Shown in pieces: positions 25,284 through 33,472 of a DNA stretch of 46,731 bases. The translations under genes and the position numbers were made by a program. The stretch comes from SIAF01 sp046152955 (GTDB lineage Bacteria; Planctomycetota; Planctomycetia; Planctomycetales; Planctomycetaceae). The stretch lies in assembly GCA_046152955.1 (NCBI GenBank), contig JBJXGA010000127.1, positions 1-46,731 of the forward strand, in the 5' to 3' direction. The notes beneath the pieces are model-generated. The model did no database searches, was not told where the DNA came from, and saw only the letters and a program-made list of their open reading frames with translations. Position 1 is the first letter of the stretch. Each line of letters opens with the position of its first letter.

Positions 25284-25385
25284 CCGGCGCCGGGTGCCGG
25301 GGTCAGAGCGACGCCTGCCAGGCATCGCACCGCTCAGGCAAGCTGAGCGGAGGCGGGTCGATCCGCCGGCGCCGCGCGGCGGCAG
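25284..25385. repeat. cluster of hairpins in intergenic region (25121-25652)
   Basis: The 532-nt divergent gap has no supported gene but a run of inverted repeats. CCGGC (25284-25288) pairs with GCCGG (25296-25300). CGA-C-GCCTG and CAGGC-A-TCG (25309-25327) form a near-perfect palindrome around one base. CCGCTCAG (25330-25337) pairs with CTGAGCGG (25343-25350), loop GCAAG. Two short GC palindromes follow to 25385. The rest of the gap shows nothing recognisable. Confidence 0.6.
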
Positions 25386-25652
25386 CGCGATGGCGGAATC
25401 CTTGCAATCGGCCCGACTGTCTTGGTTGATAGGGTCGGCGGGCGAATGCCAACTGGTACAAGCACTGCGGGCGGCACAGCCGGTGGTCGCGGCATGGATT
25501 ACCTGCCTCCTACGGATTTCGCTGGATTTGCCGGTTTCTTGTTGTTTTCCCTGGGGGGGTATCCTTAACATGGTGGGGCGTGGCCGATGAATGGTGACGA
25601 TGGGGATAATCTCGGCCAGACCGGCCATGATCGAGTTTGCGGAGTTGACGGA

Positions 25653-27923
25653 ATGCAACGGGAATTCCACCGGCTGAGTTGGGGCCTGACATTGGTTGTC
25701 GGGATGGCGGGTCTGGCTGGCTCGCCGGGCCGGTTGACTGCTCAAAATGCTCCCGTCCCTCCCGAGCCTGCGGACGAGAGTTTCGAGCCGGAACGACAAC
25801 TGGGAAATTCCTCACCCCTGGTGGGAACGCCCCGGACACCGCGCGAGCTCTTGGAAGCGACGCTGCTCATGGTCGAACTGGGACGACAGGACTTGGCCGA
25901 GCGGTACTTCGGCAAACTCGTCTCTCAGGAATTGGATGATCAAACGCTGCTGGAACTGCGGGATGAGTTCGGAGCGGCCCCGTTCCTGCGGCTGACCCGC
26001 GTCGAAGTGCTCAAGGAAGATGCGGAGAAGCTGTTGGACCGAACGAACGCCCTGGCGGCGCAGCGGGTGACCGATGCGGCCTATGCCCTGCGGCTTTTGC
26101 AGGAACTCGACGCCGGTCCGGAACGGCGCGCCGCGGCGCAGTCGGAACTGAACGCCGCGGGGGTGCTGATTGTTCCCTCGCTGTTGGCGATTCTGAGCGA
26201 TCCCGATCAGAGCGCGCAGCACGAACGGGTGGTGACGGCGATCGTCGGCGTGGGAGAAGAGGCGGTGCCGCCACTTCTGGGAGCGCTGGATGGTCCTGAC
26301 GATTTCGTCCGGACGCGCGTCATTGCGGCACTGGGACGCATCGGATCCGATCGGGCGGCGGCGTACCTCTGGGCCCCCAGCGTGTCTCCCGTTGAATCGG
26401 CGACCGTGCATGCCACGGCGCGACAGGCGCTGGCCCGGATTCTGCGGATTCCCGAAGCGGGGGTCGAGCGCGTGGCGGGAACAGGAATGGCAGCGCGGCT
26501 GGTGAAGCAGGCGCGGGCCTACTATCGCCAGGAACCGGCGTTCACAGCGACGACGGATCCGGATCAGATGGAAGTGGTCTGGAGCTGGGACGACGCGCGG
26601 CGTACGGTCGTGCCGGGCCAGTATTCCGCCGCGGAGGCGCGCGACATCCACGCCCTGATGCTGGCGCGCCAGGCACTGGCGCTGGCCCCGGAGACGCGAC
26701 CGGTTCAAACGCTGTTTCTCGGATTGGCGCTGACGGCGGAAGTCCGTCGCGGTATCGACAAGCCGCTGGCGACCGGCCCCGGATCGGCGCATGACCTGGC
26801 GCTGTCCGCCGGCGGAGGGATCGTCAATGATGTCCTGGCCGAAGCGCTGGCGGCGTCGCGTCCCGCCACCTGTGCGGCGGCTCTGAAAATCCTCGAACAG
26901 ATCGGAACCAAAGAACAATTGGCCGGAGGGAGCGGAGGCAAGTCACCCGTACTGCGGGCTCTGGACTATCCGGACCAGCGGGTGCAATTTGCCGCCGCGA
27001 CGGCGATCCTGCAGATTGATCCCCCGGCCGGGTTTCGGGGCGCCCCGCGGGTCGTGGAAGTGTTGCAGCGAGCGGCTGCCGCGGACACCCGCCCGCACGC
27101 GGTCGTGGGGGAAGTCTCCTCGCAACGCGCCGCGCAGATCGGCGGCTTCCTGCGTGAACTGGGTTACGAGCCACTCGTCTTTCTGTCAGGGCGCGAGGCA
27201 TTTCGCGCCGCCGCCACGCGGGGAGACGTGGAACTGGTCGTACTGCATCCCAACCTGATTCGCTGGGCGCTGTCGGAGACCCTCGCCAATCTGCGGGCCG
27301 ATTCGCGGACCGCCGGCATCCCCATTGTCATTCACAGTCCGGCTGACCTGCGGATGCGGATGCAGTCGTATTCCGGGCGCTATCAGCTTGTCTCGGCAGT
27401 GTCGCTGGCGACCACGCCGGAAGATTTCGAATTGCAGGTGCAGCCGATCCTCAAGCGGCTCCCAGTTCCGCCGATGACTCCCGCGCAGCGGAGCACCCTG
27501 CGGAAGGACGCCGTGTGGTGGCTGGCCCATATCGCCAGCGGTCGGCGGACCAGGGTTTTCGACATCAGCCCCGCCGAACAGGAACTGACCGAAGCGCTGT
27601 CCGATCCCCAGCTCGCAGCGCATGCGTTGGATGCGCTGGGGGAGATTGCTTCACGCCGCGTCCAGCAGCAGATGGCCCAGATCGTGCTCAATCCGCAAGG
27701 GAATGCCGAACTCCGCCGTGCCGCTGCGCTCCGCGTGGCATTCCACATCCAGCGGTTCGGACTGCTCCTCGATCGCGAAACGATCGATAGCCTGCATCAG
27801 GCGTGGAACGACAACCAGCAGACGGCGGAAATCCGGACCGCGTTGGGGAGTGTGATCGGCTCGCTCAAACCCGATGCAGCGCTGGTTGGGAAGCGCTTGC
27901 AAGGATCGGCAGCCGCGCAGTAG
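25653..27923 (+). CDS. secreted HEAT-repeat protein with embedded receiver-like domain
   Basis: A 756-residue protein with signal peptide (WGLTLVVGMAGLAG, residues about 8-21). ATG 25653 was chosen because GGAG sits 8 nt upstream; an ATG 66 nt earlier adds a polar extension. HEAT-like helical repeats occur at about residues 160-280 (VPSLLAILSD, VPPLLGALDGPDDFVRTRVIAALGRIG) and again at 370-460 and 630-740 (LDALGEIASRRVQQQMAQIVL). Between them, residues about 480-580 look like a response-regulator receiver fold: RPHAVVGEV, GFLRELGYEPLVFLSGREAF, VELVVLHPNLIRW and GIPIVIHSP. The phospho-acceptor Asp position is occupied by His/Pro, so phosphorylation is unlikely. Probably a periplasmic scaffold; function unknown. 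Confidence 0.82.
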   Translation: MQREFHRLSWGLTLVVGMAGLAGSPGRLTAQNAPVPPEPADESFEPERQLGNSSPLVGTPRTPRELLEATLLMVELGRQDLAERYFGKLVSQELDDQTLLELRDEFGAAPFLRLTRVEVLKEDAEKLLDRTNALAAQRVTDAAYALRLLQELDAGPERRAAAQSELNAAGVLIVPSLLAILSDPDQSAQHERVVTAIVGVGEEAVPPLLGALDGPDDFVRTRVIAALGRIGSDRAAAYLWAPSVSPVESATVHATARQALARILRIPEAGVERVAGTGMAARLVKQARAYYRQEPAFTATTDPDQMEVVWSWDDARRTVVPGQYSAAEARDIHALMLARQALALAPETRPVQTLFLGLALTAEVRRGIDKPLATGPGSAHDLALSAGGGIVNDVLAEALAASRPATCAAALKILEQIGTKEQLAGGSGGKSPVLRALDYPDQRVQFAAATAILQIDPPAGFRGAPRVVEVLQRAAAADTRPHAVVGEVSSQRAAQIGGFLRELGYEPLVFLSGREAFRAAATRGDVELVVLHPNLIRWALSETLANLRADSRTAGIPIVIHSPADLRMRMQSYSGRYQLVSAVSLATTPEDFELQVQPILKRLPVPPMTPAQRSTLRKDAVWWLAHIASGRRTRVFDISPAEQELTEALSDPQLAAHALDALGEIASRRVQQQMAQIVLNPQGNAELRRAAALRVAFHIQRFGLLLDRETIDSLHQAWNDNQQTAEIRTALGSVIGSLKPDAALVGKRLQGSAAAQ

Positions 27924-27928
27924 CCAGA

Positions 27929-28363
27929 CTATTTCCCCTTGAGCCGATTGCACAAGGGGACGCTGCCGGTCGGCTCGGCGAGGATTTCGGCCAGCGTCGT
28001 TCCGGCAAATGCCTGCTCGACGCTGGAAAGGGCGGCATCCAAACGGCGATGCAGCGGGCAGAGATTGACCCCGTGCGTGGACAAGCCCAGCGGGCAGGTC
28101 CGGATCCGTTGAATCGGATCGACGGCATTCACGACTTCGAGAATTGTCATTTGATCGGGACGGCGCGCCAGGACAAATCCGCCGTGGACTCCTCGCAGCG
28201 ATTTCACCAGACCCGCGCGGGCCAGCCCCTGCATCACCTTGGAAAGGTACGCCTGTGGGACACAGGTGATCTCCGCGATTTGCTCCGTGGTGCGGGGCTG
28301 CGACGACTGGTCTGCCAGGTAGACGGCGGCGCGCAATGCATATTCAACGGTCTGGGACAACAT
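27929..28363 (-). CDS. Rrf2 family transcriptional regulator
   Basis: A 144-residue DNA-binding protein starting at ATG 28363 (MLSQTVEYALRAAVYLA), the canonical Rrf2 N-terminus. The winged helix covers TTEQIAEITCVPQAYLSKVMQGLARAGLV, and the wing is SLRGVHGGFVLAR. Cysteines are at 34, 90, 102 and 138; Cys90 and Cys102 (C-x11-C, ending LCPLHRRLD) lie where iron-sulfur-binding members such as IscR and NsrR place their ligands, but the spacing differs from the standard three-cysteine pattern, so cluster binding is possible, not certain. The divergent upstream region has a strong promoter and GGACAA palindromes, the likely operators. It converges with the HEAT-protein gene with only 5 nt between stops. 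Confidence 0.92.
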   Translation of the reverse strand: MLSQTVEYALRAAVYLADQSSQPRTTEQIAEITCVPQAYLSKVMQGLARAGLVKSLRGVHGGFVLARRPDQMTILEVVNAVDPIQRIRTCPLGLSTHGVNLCPLHRRLDAALSSVEQAFAGTTLAEILAEPTGSVPLCNRLKGK

Positions 28364-28388
28364 TCCACGATCATACAATAATTGGACA

Positions 28389-28416
28389 TTGACATCCACT
28401 ATCAGGTCGCTACAAT
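28389..28416 (+). promoter_or_regulatory. sigma-70 promoter, near consensus
   Basis: TTGACA (28389-28394), a 16-bp spacer and TACAAT (28411-28416) match the sigma-70 consensus at 6/6 and 5/6 positions, unusual in this GC-rich sequence. It points toward the heme-protein gene starting at 28611, giving a leader of roughly 190 nt. Confidence 0.7.
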
Positions 28417-28428
28417 CGAATCAATAGA

Positions 28429-28442
28429 GGACAATGTTGTCC
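28429..28442. promoter_or_regulatory. palindromic operator, probably for Rrf2 regulator
   Basis: GGACAA-TG-TTGTCC is a perfect 6-bp inverted repeat just after the expected transcription start. A related sequence, GGACATTGACATCC (28384-28397, 10 of 14 identical), overlaps the -35 box, and a half site GGACAAT is at 28455. The site lies between the rrf2-like gene and the divergent heme-protein gene, as expected for an autoregulated repressor. Confidence 0.6.
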
Positions 28443-28515
28443 AGTTATCGGCTCGGACAATTCGAATTCATTCAGGGCCAAGTCTGTTGAGATTCTTGAC
28501 ATGCGGGACTGGATC

Positions 28516-28588
28516 CACCGGGCAGCTTACGCTGAGCGGTTCGCCTTTGCCTTGACCGGCCAGCTTACGCTGGGCCGTTCGCCTTTCG
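28516..28588 (+). repeat. two tandem copies of an intergenic repeat (CAGCTTACGCTG core)
   Basis: Two copies, 28516-28548 and 28556-28588, spaced 40 nt apart, match at all but three of about 33 positions. Each has the hairpin core CAGC-TTAC-GCTG followed by TTCGCCTTT. The same core in reverse orientation occurs at 44323-44351. They lie in the long leader of the heme-protein gene. Confidence 0.85.
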
Positions 28589-28610
28589 ATTCTGCACGAT
28601 TGGTGACGCC

Positions 28611-29972
28611 ATGCAAATGAGAGATCAGACGAATCACCTGGCTGCTTTCGCTGGAATGGACGTGCAATGTGCGCTCACCCTGGCGGCACACGTCATCGGA
28701 TGCCTCATGCTGATCGCGCGCGCCGGCCTGGCCTCCGATGCACCGGCGGACCAGGAGCCGATTCGGTACAGTTCTCCCGAGGTCCACGACCCCATCGCTC
28801 GTTTGCAAGAGCGCCTCGACCGCGGCGACGCGGTTCTGAAGTTTGACAGGCAGCATGGATACCTGCGGAGCGTCCTGGAATTGTTGGAGGTGTCGGTCTC
28901 TTCCCAAGGATTGGTCTATTCCAAAACCAGTTTCCAGCGCGATCGGATTTCTCCCGAGACCCCCCGCGCCGTGTACTTTGGTGACGACGTTTATCTGGGA
29001 TGGGTGCAATACGGAGAGGTGGTCGAAGTCTCAGCGGTCGATCCGCAAAAGGGGGCGATCTTTTACACCCTGGCGCAGCAACCGCAAGAGCGTCCCCGAT
29101 TTCGACGGCAGACGCATGAATGCCTGCAATGTCATGACTCATCCCTCAGTCAGGGGGTGCCGGGGCATTTTGTCCGATCGGTCTATCCCGATCCGCGCGG
29201 GCAGCCAATCCTGTCGGCGGGGACGTTCGTCACGGGGCACCAGTCCCCCTTGCGTGAACGCTGGGGGGGCTGGTATGTCACTGGCCGCCACGGCGCGCAG
29301 GTCCACATGGGCAATCTGATCGTTCGGGATCGCGAGCAGCGGGAACGCCCTGAAAAGATCGATCTGGCCGCCGGCGGGAATCTCGACAGTTTGCAAGGCG
29401 AGTGCGACATCACTCCCTACCTGGCCCCCACCAGCGATCTGGTGGCCCTGATGGTCCTGGAACATCAGACGCAGATGCACAATCTGCTGACCCGCGCCAA
29501 CCATCAGACGCGTTTGGCACTGCGCGACGAAGCGGTCTTACTCAAGGCGCTGGGCCGGGATGCTCCGGCGCGGCTCGACAGCACCGCCAGCCGCATTCGC
29601 AGCGTCGGCGAACCACTGGTCCGTTATTTGCTGTTTGCCGATGAAGCCCCGCTGTTGGAACCAGTGTCCGGCAGCTCGGCGTTTGCCCGCGATTTCGCTG
29701 CGCGCGGACCGCGTGACGCCAGGGGGCGCAGCCTGCGGGAGTTCGACCTGAGCCGGCGAATGTTCCGCTATCCCCTGAGCTACCTGATCTACTCCGAGTC
29801 GTTCGACGGGCTCCCACAGGAAATGCAGGACTATGTATTCGGACGCCTGTGGACGATTCTTTCGGGCCGGGAAACGAGCGGCAAATTCGAACGCCTCTCT
29901 GCCGACGACCGTCGCGCGATCATCGAGATCCTGCGTGAGACCAAACCGGGATTGCCCGACGAATGGCGCTGA
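28611..29972 (+). CDS. one-heme c-type cytochrome-like protein of unknown function
   Basis: A 453-residue protein. Residues about 20-42 are hydrophobic and act as a signal peptide (ALTLAAHVIGCLMLIARAGLA); the start may be ATG 28611, 28617 or 28656, since no strong ribosome binding site is present. A single heme c motif CLQCH at residues 171-175 is followed by the segment SQGVPGHFVRSVYPDPRG. The rest is largely unassigned, with helical stretches such as LMVLEHQTQMHNLLTRANHQTR, which offers possible axial His ligands, and FRYPLSYLIYSESFDGLP. It is probably periplasmic. The near-consensus promoter and palindrome upstream suggest control by the adjacent Rrf2 regulator. I do not recognise an enzyme family. 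Confidence 0.8.
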   Translation: MQMRDQTNHLAAFAGMDVQCALTLAAHVIGCLMLIARAGLASDAPADQEPIRYSSPEVHDPIARLQERLDRGDAVLKFDRQHGYLRSVLELLEVSVSSQGLVYSKTSFQRDRISPETPRAVYFGDDVYLGWVQYGEVVEVSAVDPQKGAIFYTLAQQPQERPRFRRQTHECLQCHDSSLSQGVPGHFVRSVYPDPRGQPILSAGTFVTGHQSPLRERWGGWYVTGRHGAQVHMGNLIVRDREQRERPEKIDLAAGGNLDSLQGECDITPYLAPTSDLVALMVLEHQTQMHNLLTRANHQTRLALRDEAVLLKALGRDAPARLDSTASRIRSVGEPLVRYLLFADEAPLLEPVSGSSAFARDFAARGPRDARGRSLREFDLSRRMFRYPLSYLIYSESFDGLPQEMQDYVFGRLWTILSGRETSGKFERLSADDRRAIIEILRETKPGLPDEWR

Positions 29973-30027
29973 CGGGAGCGCAAGGCTGGTCTTTGCAATC
30001 GCGCGGCTGATCTGTGCGCGGGGCCAG

Positions 30028-31044
30028 TCAGGGCTGCGAATCCAGCAGCCGATCGACATACGGTTCGACGCCTGCCTTCCACTCCTCGGGATTCGACCGG
30101 CAGCACGATTCGTGTCCCACTCCTGAGATCGTCTCCAGGTCTCTCTCGACAGTCAGTGCGTCGAAGATCGCCTGCACGTCGGCGGCGCTCACTCGCGGAT
30201 CGTTTTCGCCGCGCAGGATCATTGTTGGACAACCCACTCGCGAGGCATCCGCCACCGCGTCGTGTTCAAAACCGTCAATGCCGTGTTGCACTCCCCCCCA
30301 AATGAGCATCAGCTCGGCACAGGGAAACGAAGGGAGCCGCATCGTGGTGAACCGGCGGCGAATCGCGCCGAGCAAACGGTCGAACGGACATTCCAGGATC
30401 AGCCCCTGCGGCATCACCCCTTCGTGGGCGACGGACCGCAGGATCGCCACGCTCCCCATCGAGCGGCCATACAGCAGCAATGGGAGCGGGGGTTCCAGTT
30501 CGTCGGCAAAGCGGCAGGCGGCGGCCACGTCGCGCGCTTCCAGCACTCCCAGCGTCGTCGTGTCGCCGCTGGATCCGCCGCTTCCCCGAAAATCGACGAG
30601 CACCACGCTCAAACCCATCTCAAAAAAGGCGCGCGCCTCGTGCAGCATATCGGACTTGCAGTTTCCGTAACCATGAAACAGGCAGACCCGTCCGCGCGGG
30701 GCCGGGTGCGCAACGTTCCAGACTTCGAGCGCGGCCCCATCCGAGGTCGAAAGCGTGTGAACGGTCGATTCCAGCCCCAATTCGTCCGGCCGCTGTTTGA
30801 TCTCGGGGCGAGGCACATTGACCCCTGTCAGCAGCACCTGCAATTTGGCCCAGCCCGCCAATTGCTCGGGGCGCCGCGTTTGCTCTCCGCCGCGGGAGTA
30901 ATGCGTCATCGTCCAGACATGCCGATAACACCAGGCATTGAGTCCGACCGCGGCCGCCATCAGGAACGCCACAAACCAACTCCAGCGCCGGAATCGCTGA
31001 GGCGGCTTCGCTGGCGGTGCGTCGGGAGAGGTGGTGGCGGTCAT
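30028..31044 (-). CDS. membrane-anchored alpha/beta hydrolase
   Basis: A 338-residue serine hydrolase. After a polar, proline-rich N-terminus, one membrane segment spans residues 22-38 (WSWFVAFLMAAAVGLNAW), placing the catalytic domain outside the cytoplasm. The fold has the oxyanion-region motif LFHGYGNCKSD, nucleophile elbow LYGRSMGS with Ser195, acid GENDPRV and His in GVGHESC, so the triad is complete. Similar proteins are annotated as alpha/beta-fold hydrolases or lysophospholipase-like enzymes. Substrate unknown. It is downstream of the two-component genes on the same strand with 33 nt between, so it may be co-transcribed with them. Confidence 0.88.
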   Translation of the reverse strand: MTATTSPDAPPAKPPQRFRRWSWFVAFLMAAAVGLNAWCYRHVWTMTHYSRGGEQTRRPEQLAGWAKLQVLLTGVNVPRPEIKQRPDELGLESTVHTLSTSDGAALEVWNVAHPAPRGRVCLFHGYGNCKSDMLHEARAFFEMGLSVVLVDFRGSGGSSGDTTTLGVLEARDVAAACRFADELEPPLPLLLYGRSMGSVAILRSVAHEGVMPQGLILECPFDRLLGAIRRRFTTMRLPSFPCAELMLIWGGVQHGIDGFEHDAVADASRVGCPTMILRGENDPRVSAADVQAIFDALTVERDLETISGVGHESCCRSNPEEWKAGVEPYVDRLLDSQP

Positions 31045-31077
31045 ACTCTTTGGAAAATTCGCGACGATACCAGTCGC

Positions 31078-32499
31078 TCAGGTGAGGCCCCACTCTTTGA
31101 TCTTGCGATACAGCGTCCGTTCCCCGATCCCCAGCATGACGGCCGCTTCGTCGCGCTTGCCGTCCGCCAGTTCCAGGGCCTTCATGATGTAGTACTTCTC
31201 CACCTCTTCGAGCGGGCGACCGACGAGCGAATCGCTTCCCTGGCCCTCGAACGCCGCGCTCCCCGCTCCAGCGCTGCCGGGGTGCAGCGGGGGGATGTCA
31301 TCCGGAAGGTCATCGACGTCGAGCAGTCCGTCAAGGTCCACCACCAGCATCCGCTCGATGGTGTTCCGCAACTGGCGAATGTTGCCGGGCCAGTCGTAGG
31401 CATTGAGCGCCTTTTGCGCCGCCTTGGAAACGCCGGTGATCGGCTTGCTGTGGCGCGCGGACATTTCCCTGGAGAAATGATCGATCAACAGCGTGATGTC
31501 GACCCGCCTCTCGCGCAGGGGGGGCAGGATGATATTGACCACGTTGAGACGATAGAACAAGTCCTTGCGAAACGTGCCGCGGGCCACCATGTCTTTGAGG
31601 TCGGCGTTCGTCGCCGCCACCATCCGCACGTTGACTTTCAACGGTTCGTTGGCCCCCACGCGGGTGAGTTGCCCATCCTCGAGCACGCGGAGCAGTTTGA
31701 TCTGCGTGTTCATGGGCATTTCCCCCACTTCGTCGAGAAACAGCGTCCCCCCGTTGGCGTATTCGAACTGGCCGATCCGGCGGCGTTCGGCCCCCGTGAA
31801 CGATCCCTTTTCGTGACCAAACAGTTCGCTCTCGAGAATGCTCTCGGAGAGGGCGGAGATGTTCAGAGGCACGAACGGTTTGCTTTTGCGGCGACTGTTC
31901 TGGTGGATGGCGCGGGCCACCAGCTCTTTCCCCGTGCCGTTTTCTCCCTGGATCAAAACCGTGCTGTCGGTGGGGGCGATCTGCTGCAACTGCGTGATGA
32001 TGCGATGCATCTGCGGACTGGACCCGACGACCCCTTCGAATCCGAATTTCTCGTCCAGTCGCCGATTGAGCTCGGCCGTCTGTCGCAACAGCCGCAGCCG
32101 CTCAGAGGCCTTTTCCACCGCGGCCCGCAATTCGTGAATGTCCAGCGGCTTCGTGAGATAGGTGTACGCGCCGTGCTGCATGGCGGTCACGGCCGAATTG
32201 ATTGAACCGTGCCCGGTCAGCAGGATCACTTCAGCATCGGGAAGTTCTTCCTTCGCCTTGCGGAGGATGGCCAGGCCATCGATGTCGGCCATGCGAAGGT
32301 CGGTGATGATCACGTCAAACATGTCGCTCTCGATGAGCGCCGAGCCCCGCGCGCCGGAGTTGGCCACCGTGCAGTCGTACCGTCCCTGCCGCTCCAGACT
32401 TTCGGCAACGGCCTGCGCGTGCGGTTCGTCGTCGTCAACGATGAGCACGCGAATGGGCGTGGCGGGGAGATCAACCGATTTGTCTGCGGCCGAGGTCAT
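31078..32499 (-). CDS. NtrC-family sigma-54-dependent response regulator
   Basis: A 473-residue transcription activator. The receiver domain covers residues 16-130 with VLIVDDDE and the phospho-acceptor Asp67 in VIITDLRM. The AAA+ sigma-54 interaction domain has Walker A GENGTGKE, the sigma-54 loop as GSFTGA in ELFGHEKGSFTGA, and Walker B GGTLFLDEVGEM. The C-terminal Fis-type helix-turn-helix is RDEAAVMLGIGERTLYRKIKEW. ATG 32499 overlaps the histidine kinase stop as ATGA, so the pair is translated together. It is activated by phosphotransfer from that kinase and opens sigma-54 promoters; I found no convincing TGGCAC-N5-TTGC site inside the window, so its targets are probably elsewhere. Confidence 0.95.
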   Translation of the reverse strand: MTSAADKSVDLPATPIRVLIVDDDEPHAQAVAESLERQGRYDCTVANSGARGSALIESDMFDVIITDLRMADIDGLAILRKAKEELPDAEVILLTGHGSINSAVTAMQHGAYTYLTKPLDIHELRAAVEKASERLRLLRQTAELNRRLDEKFGFEGVVGSSPQMHRIITQLQQIAPTDSTVLIQGENGTGKELVARAIHQNSRRKSKPFVPLNISALSESILESELFGHEKGSFTGAERRRIGQFEYANGGTLFLDEVGEMPMNTQIKLLRVLEDGQLTRVGANEPLKVNVRMVAATNADLKDMVARGTFRKDLFYRLNVVNIILPPLRERRVDITLLIDHFSREMSARHSKPITGVSKAAQKALNAYDWPGNIRQLRNTIERMLVVDLDGLLDVDDLPDDIPPLHPGSAGAGSAAFEGQGSDSLVGRPLEEVEKYYIMKALELADGKRDEAAVMLGIGERTLYRKIKEWGLT

Positions 32500-33236
32500 G
32501 AGGCATTCTGGGGGGCGGGGAGCGGGGGCAACGAGAGTGTAAAGCGTGTTCCTCGACCAGGGGCGCTTTCGACGGCGATGCGGCCGCCGTGCGCCTCCAC
32601 GATCCGGCGGACCGTGGCCAGGCCCAGCCCGCTTCCGCCCGGTTTGGTCGAGAAAAAGAGGTCGAAGATCCGCGGGAGCGACGCCGCGTCGATCCCGCAT
32701 CCGGTGTCGATCAGGTCCAGCTCGACGCGCTGGTCGCGGGCGCGTGTCTGCAACTCCAGGAGCCCCCCCTTGGGCATCGCCTGCTGCGCGTTGAGCGCCA
32801 GGTTGAGCAGCGCCTGACGGAACAGCGATCGATCCAAGCGGACCGGTGGTAGGTCGGCGGACAAATGCGGGCTGATCTCCACCGCGGCCGAGGCCGCCTC
32901 GGGTTGATAGAATTCGATGAAGTCGCGAACCACCTGATTCAAATCGCAGTCCTCCGGGTCGATTTCTCCCACGCGGGCGTATCGAAGAAAGGCGTCGAGA
33001 ATCGTTTCCAGATGTCCGCATTCCCGCTGCACGATCCGGATTTTCTGCAACATGCGGTGTTCGCGGGGAGAATCGCTGCCCTGCACGTCTTCCGCCAGCA
33101 AATCCAGATTGAGGCTGATCGTCGAAAGCGGATTGCGAATTTCATGCGCCAACTCGCCGGCCAGCGCGGCAATCTGGGCGTATTGCGCCAAAAGACGCTT
33201 GCGCTCATCGTCCGGCAGCAGGTTTTCACCCGACAT
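32496..33236 (-). CDS. soluble histidine kinase without sensor domain
   Basis: A 246-residue NtrB-like kinase that consists of little more than the dimerisation and ATPase domains. The H-box is AGELAHEIRNPLSTISLNLD with His31; the N-box is LLNLALNAQQAM, followed by DTGCGID (G1), FDLFFSTK (F) and GGSGLGLATVRRIV (G2). No membrane segment and only about 20 residues before the H-box, so no PAS, GAF or periplasmic sensor is present; it must take its signal from a partner protein or from the cellular state. The start is ATG 33236 (MSGENLLPDD). It is coupled to the response regulator gene by a 4-nt overlap. Confidence 0.93.
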   Translation of the reverse strand: MSGENLLPDDERKRLLAQYAQIAALAGELAHEIRNPLSTISLNLDLLAEDVQGSDSPREHRMLQKIRIVQRECGHLETILDAFLRYARVGEIDPEDCDLNQVVRDFIEFYQPEAASAAVEISPHLSADLPPVRLDRSLFRQALLNLALNAQQAMPKGGLLELQTRARDQRVELDLIDTGCGIDAASLPRIFDLFFSTKPGGSGLGLATVRRIVEAHGGRIAVESAPGRGTRFTLSLPPLPAPQNAS

Positions 33237-33400
33237 ATCCCACCCAGAGTCGGCCCAGGCACAGCAGCAATGAGTCAATCCGCGTGAAATTCACAGTCCG
33301 TTTGAGACGACCGGGGTCGATGATCGTCTCGGCCAAAGTCGCCCGCGGGAAGGAGACGGCGACGACGCTGCGATCTTCCCGGACACCCCCTTCAGGATAC

Positions 33401-33434
33401 ACAAAAACCCGGTTTCGGAATGGAAACCGGGTTT
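33401..33434 (-). terminator. rho-independent terminator of the rpsO-pnp operon
   Basis: A 12-bp perfect stem (33405-33416 with 33423-33434), loop of 6 nt, followed in the minus-strand direction by a run of five T. It lies 38 nt after the pnp stop codon. Confidence 0.88.
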
Positions 33435-33472
33435 CGAAACCAGCTCGCCCCGCGAACGTGTGCGGCTCAGGT

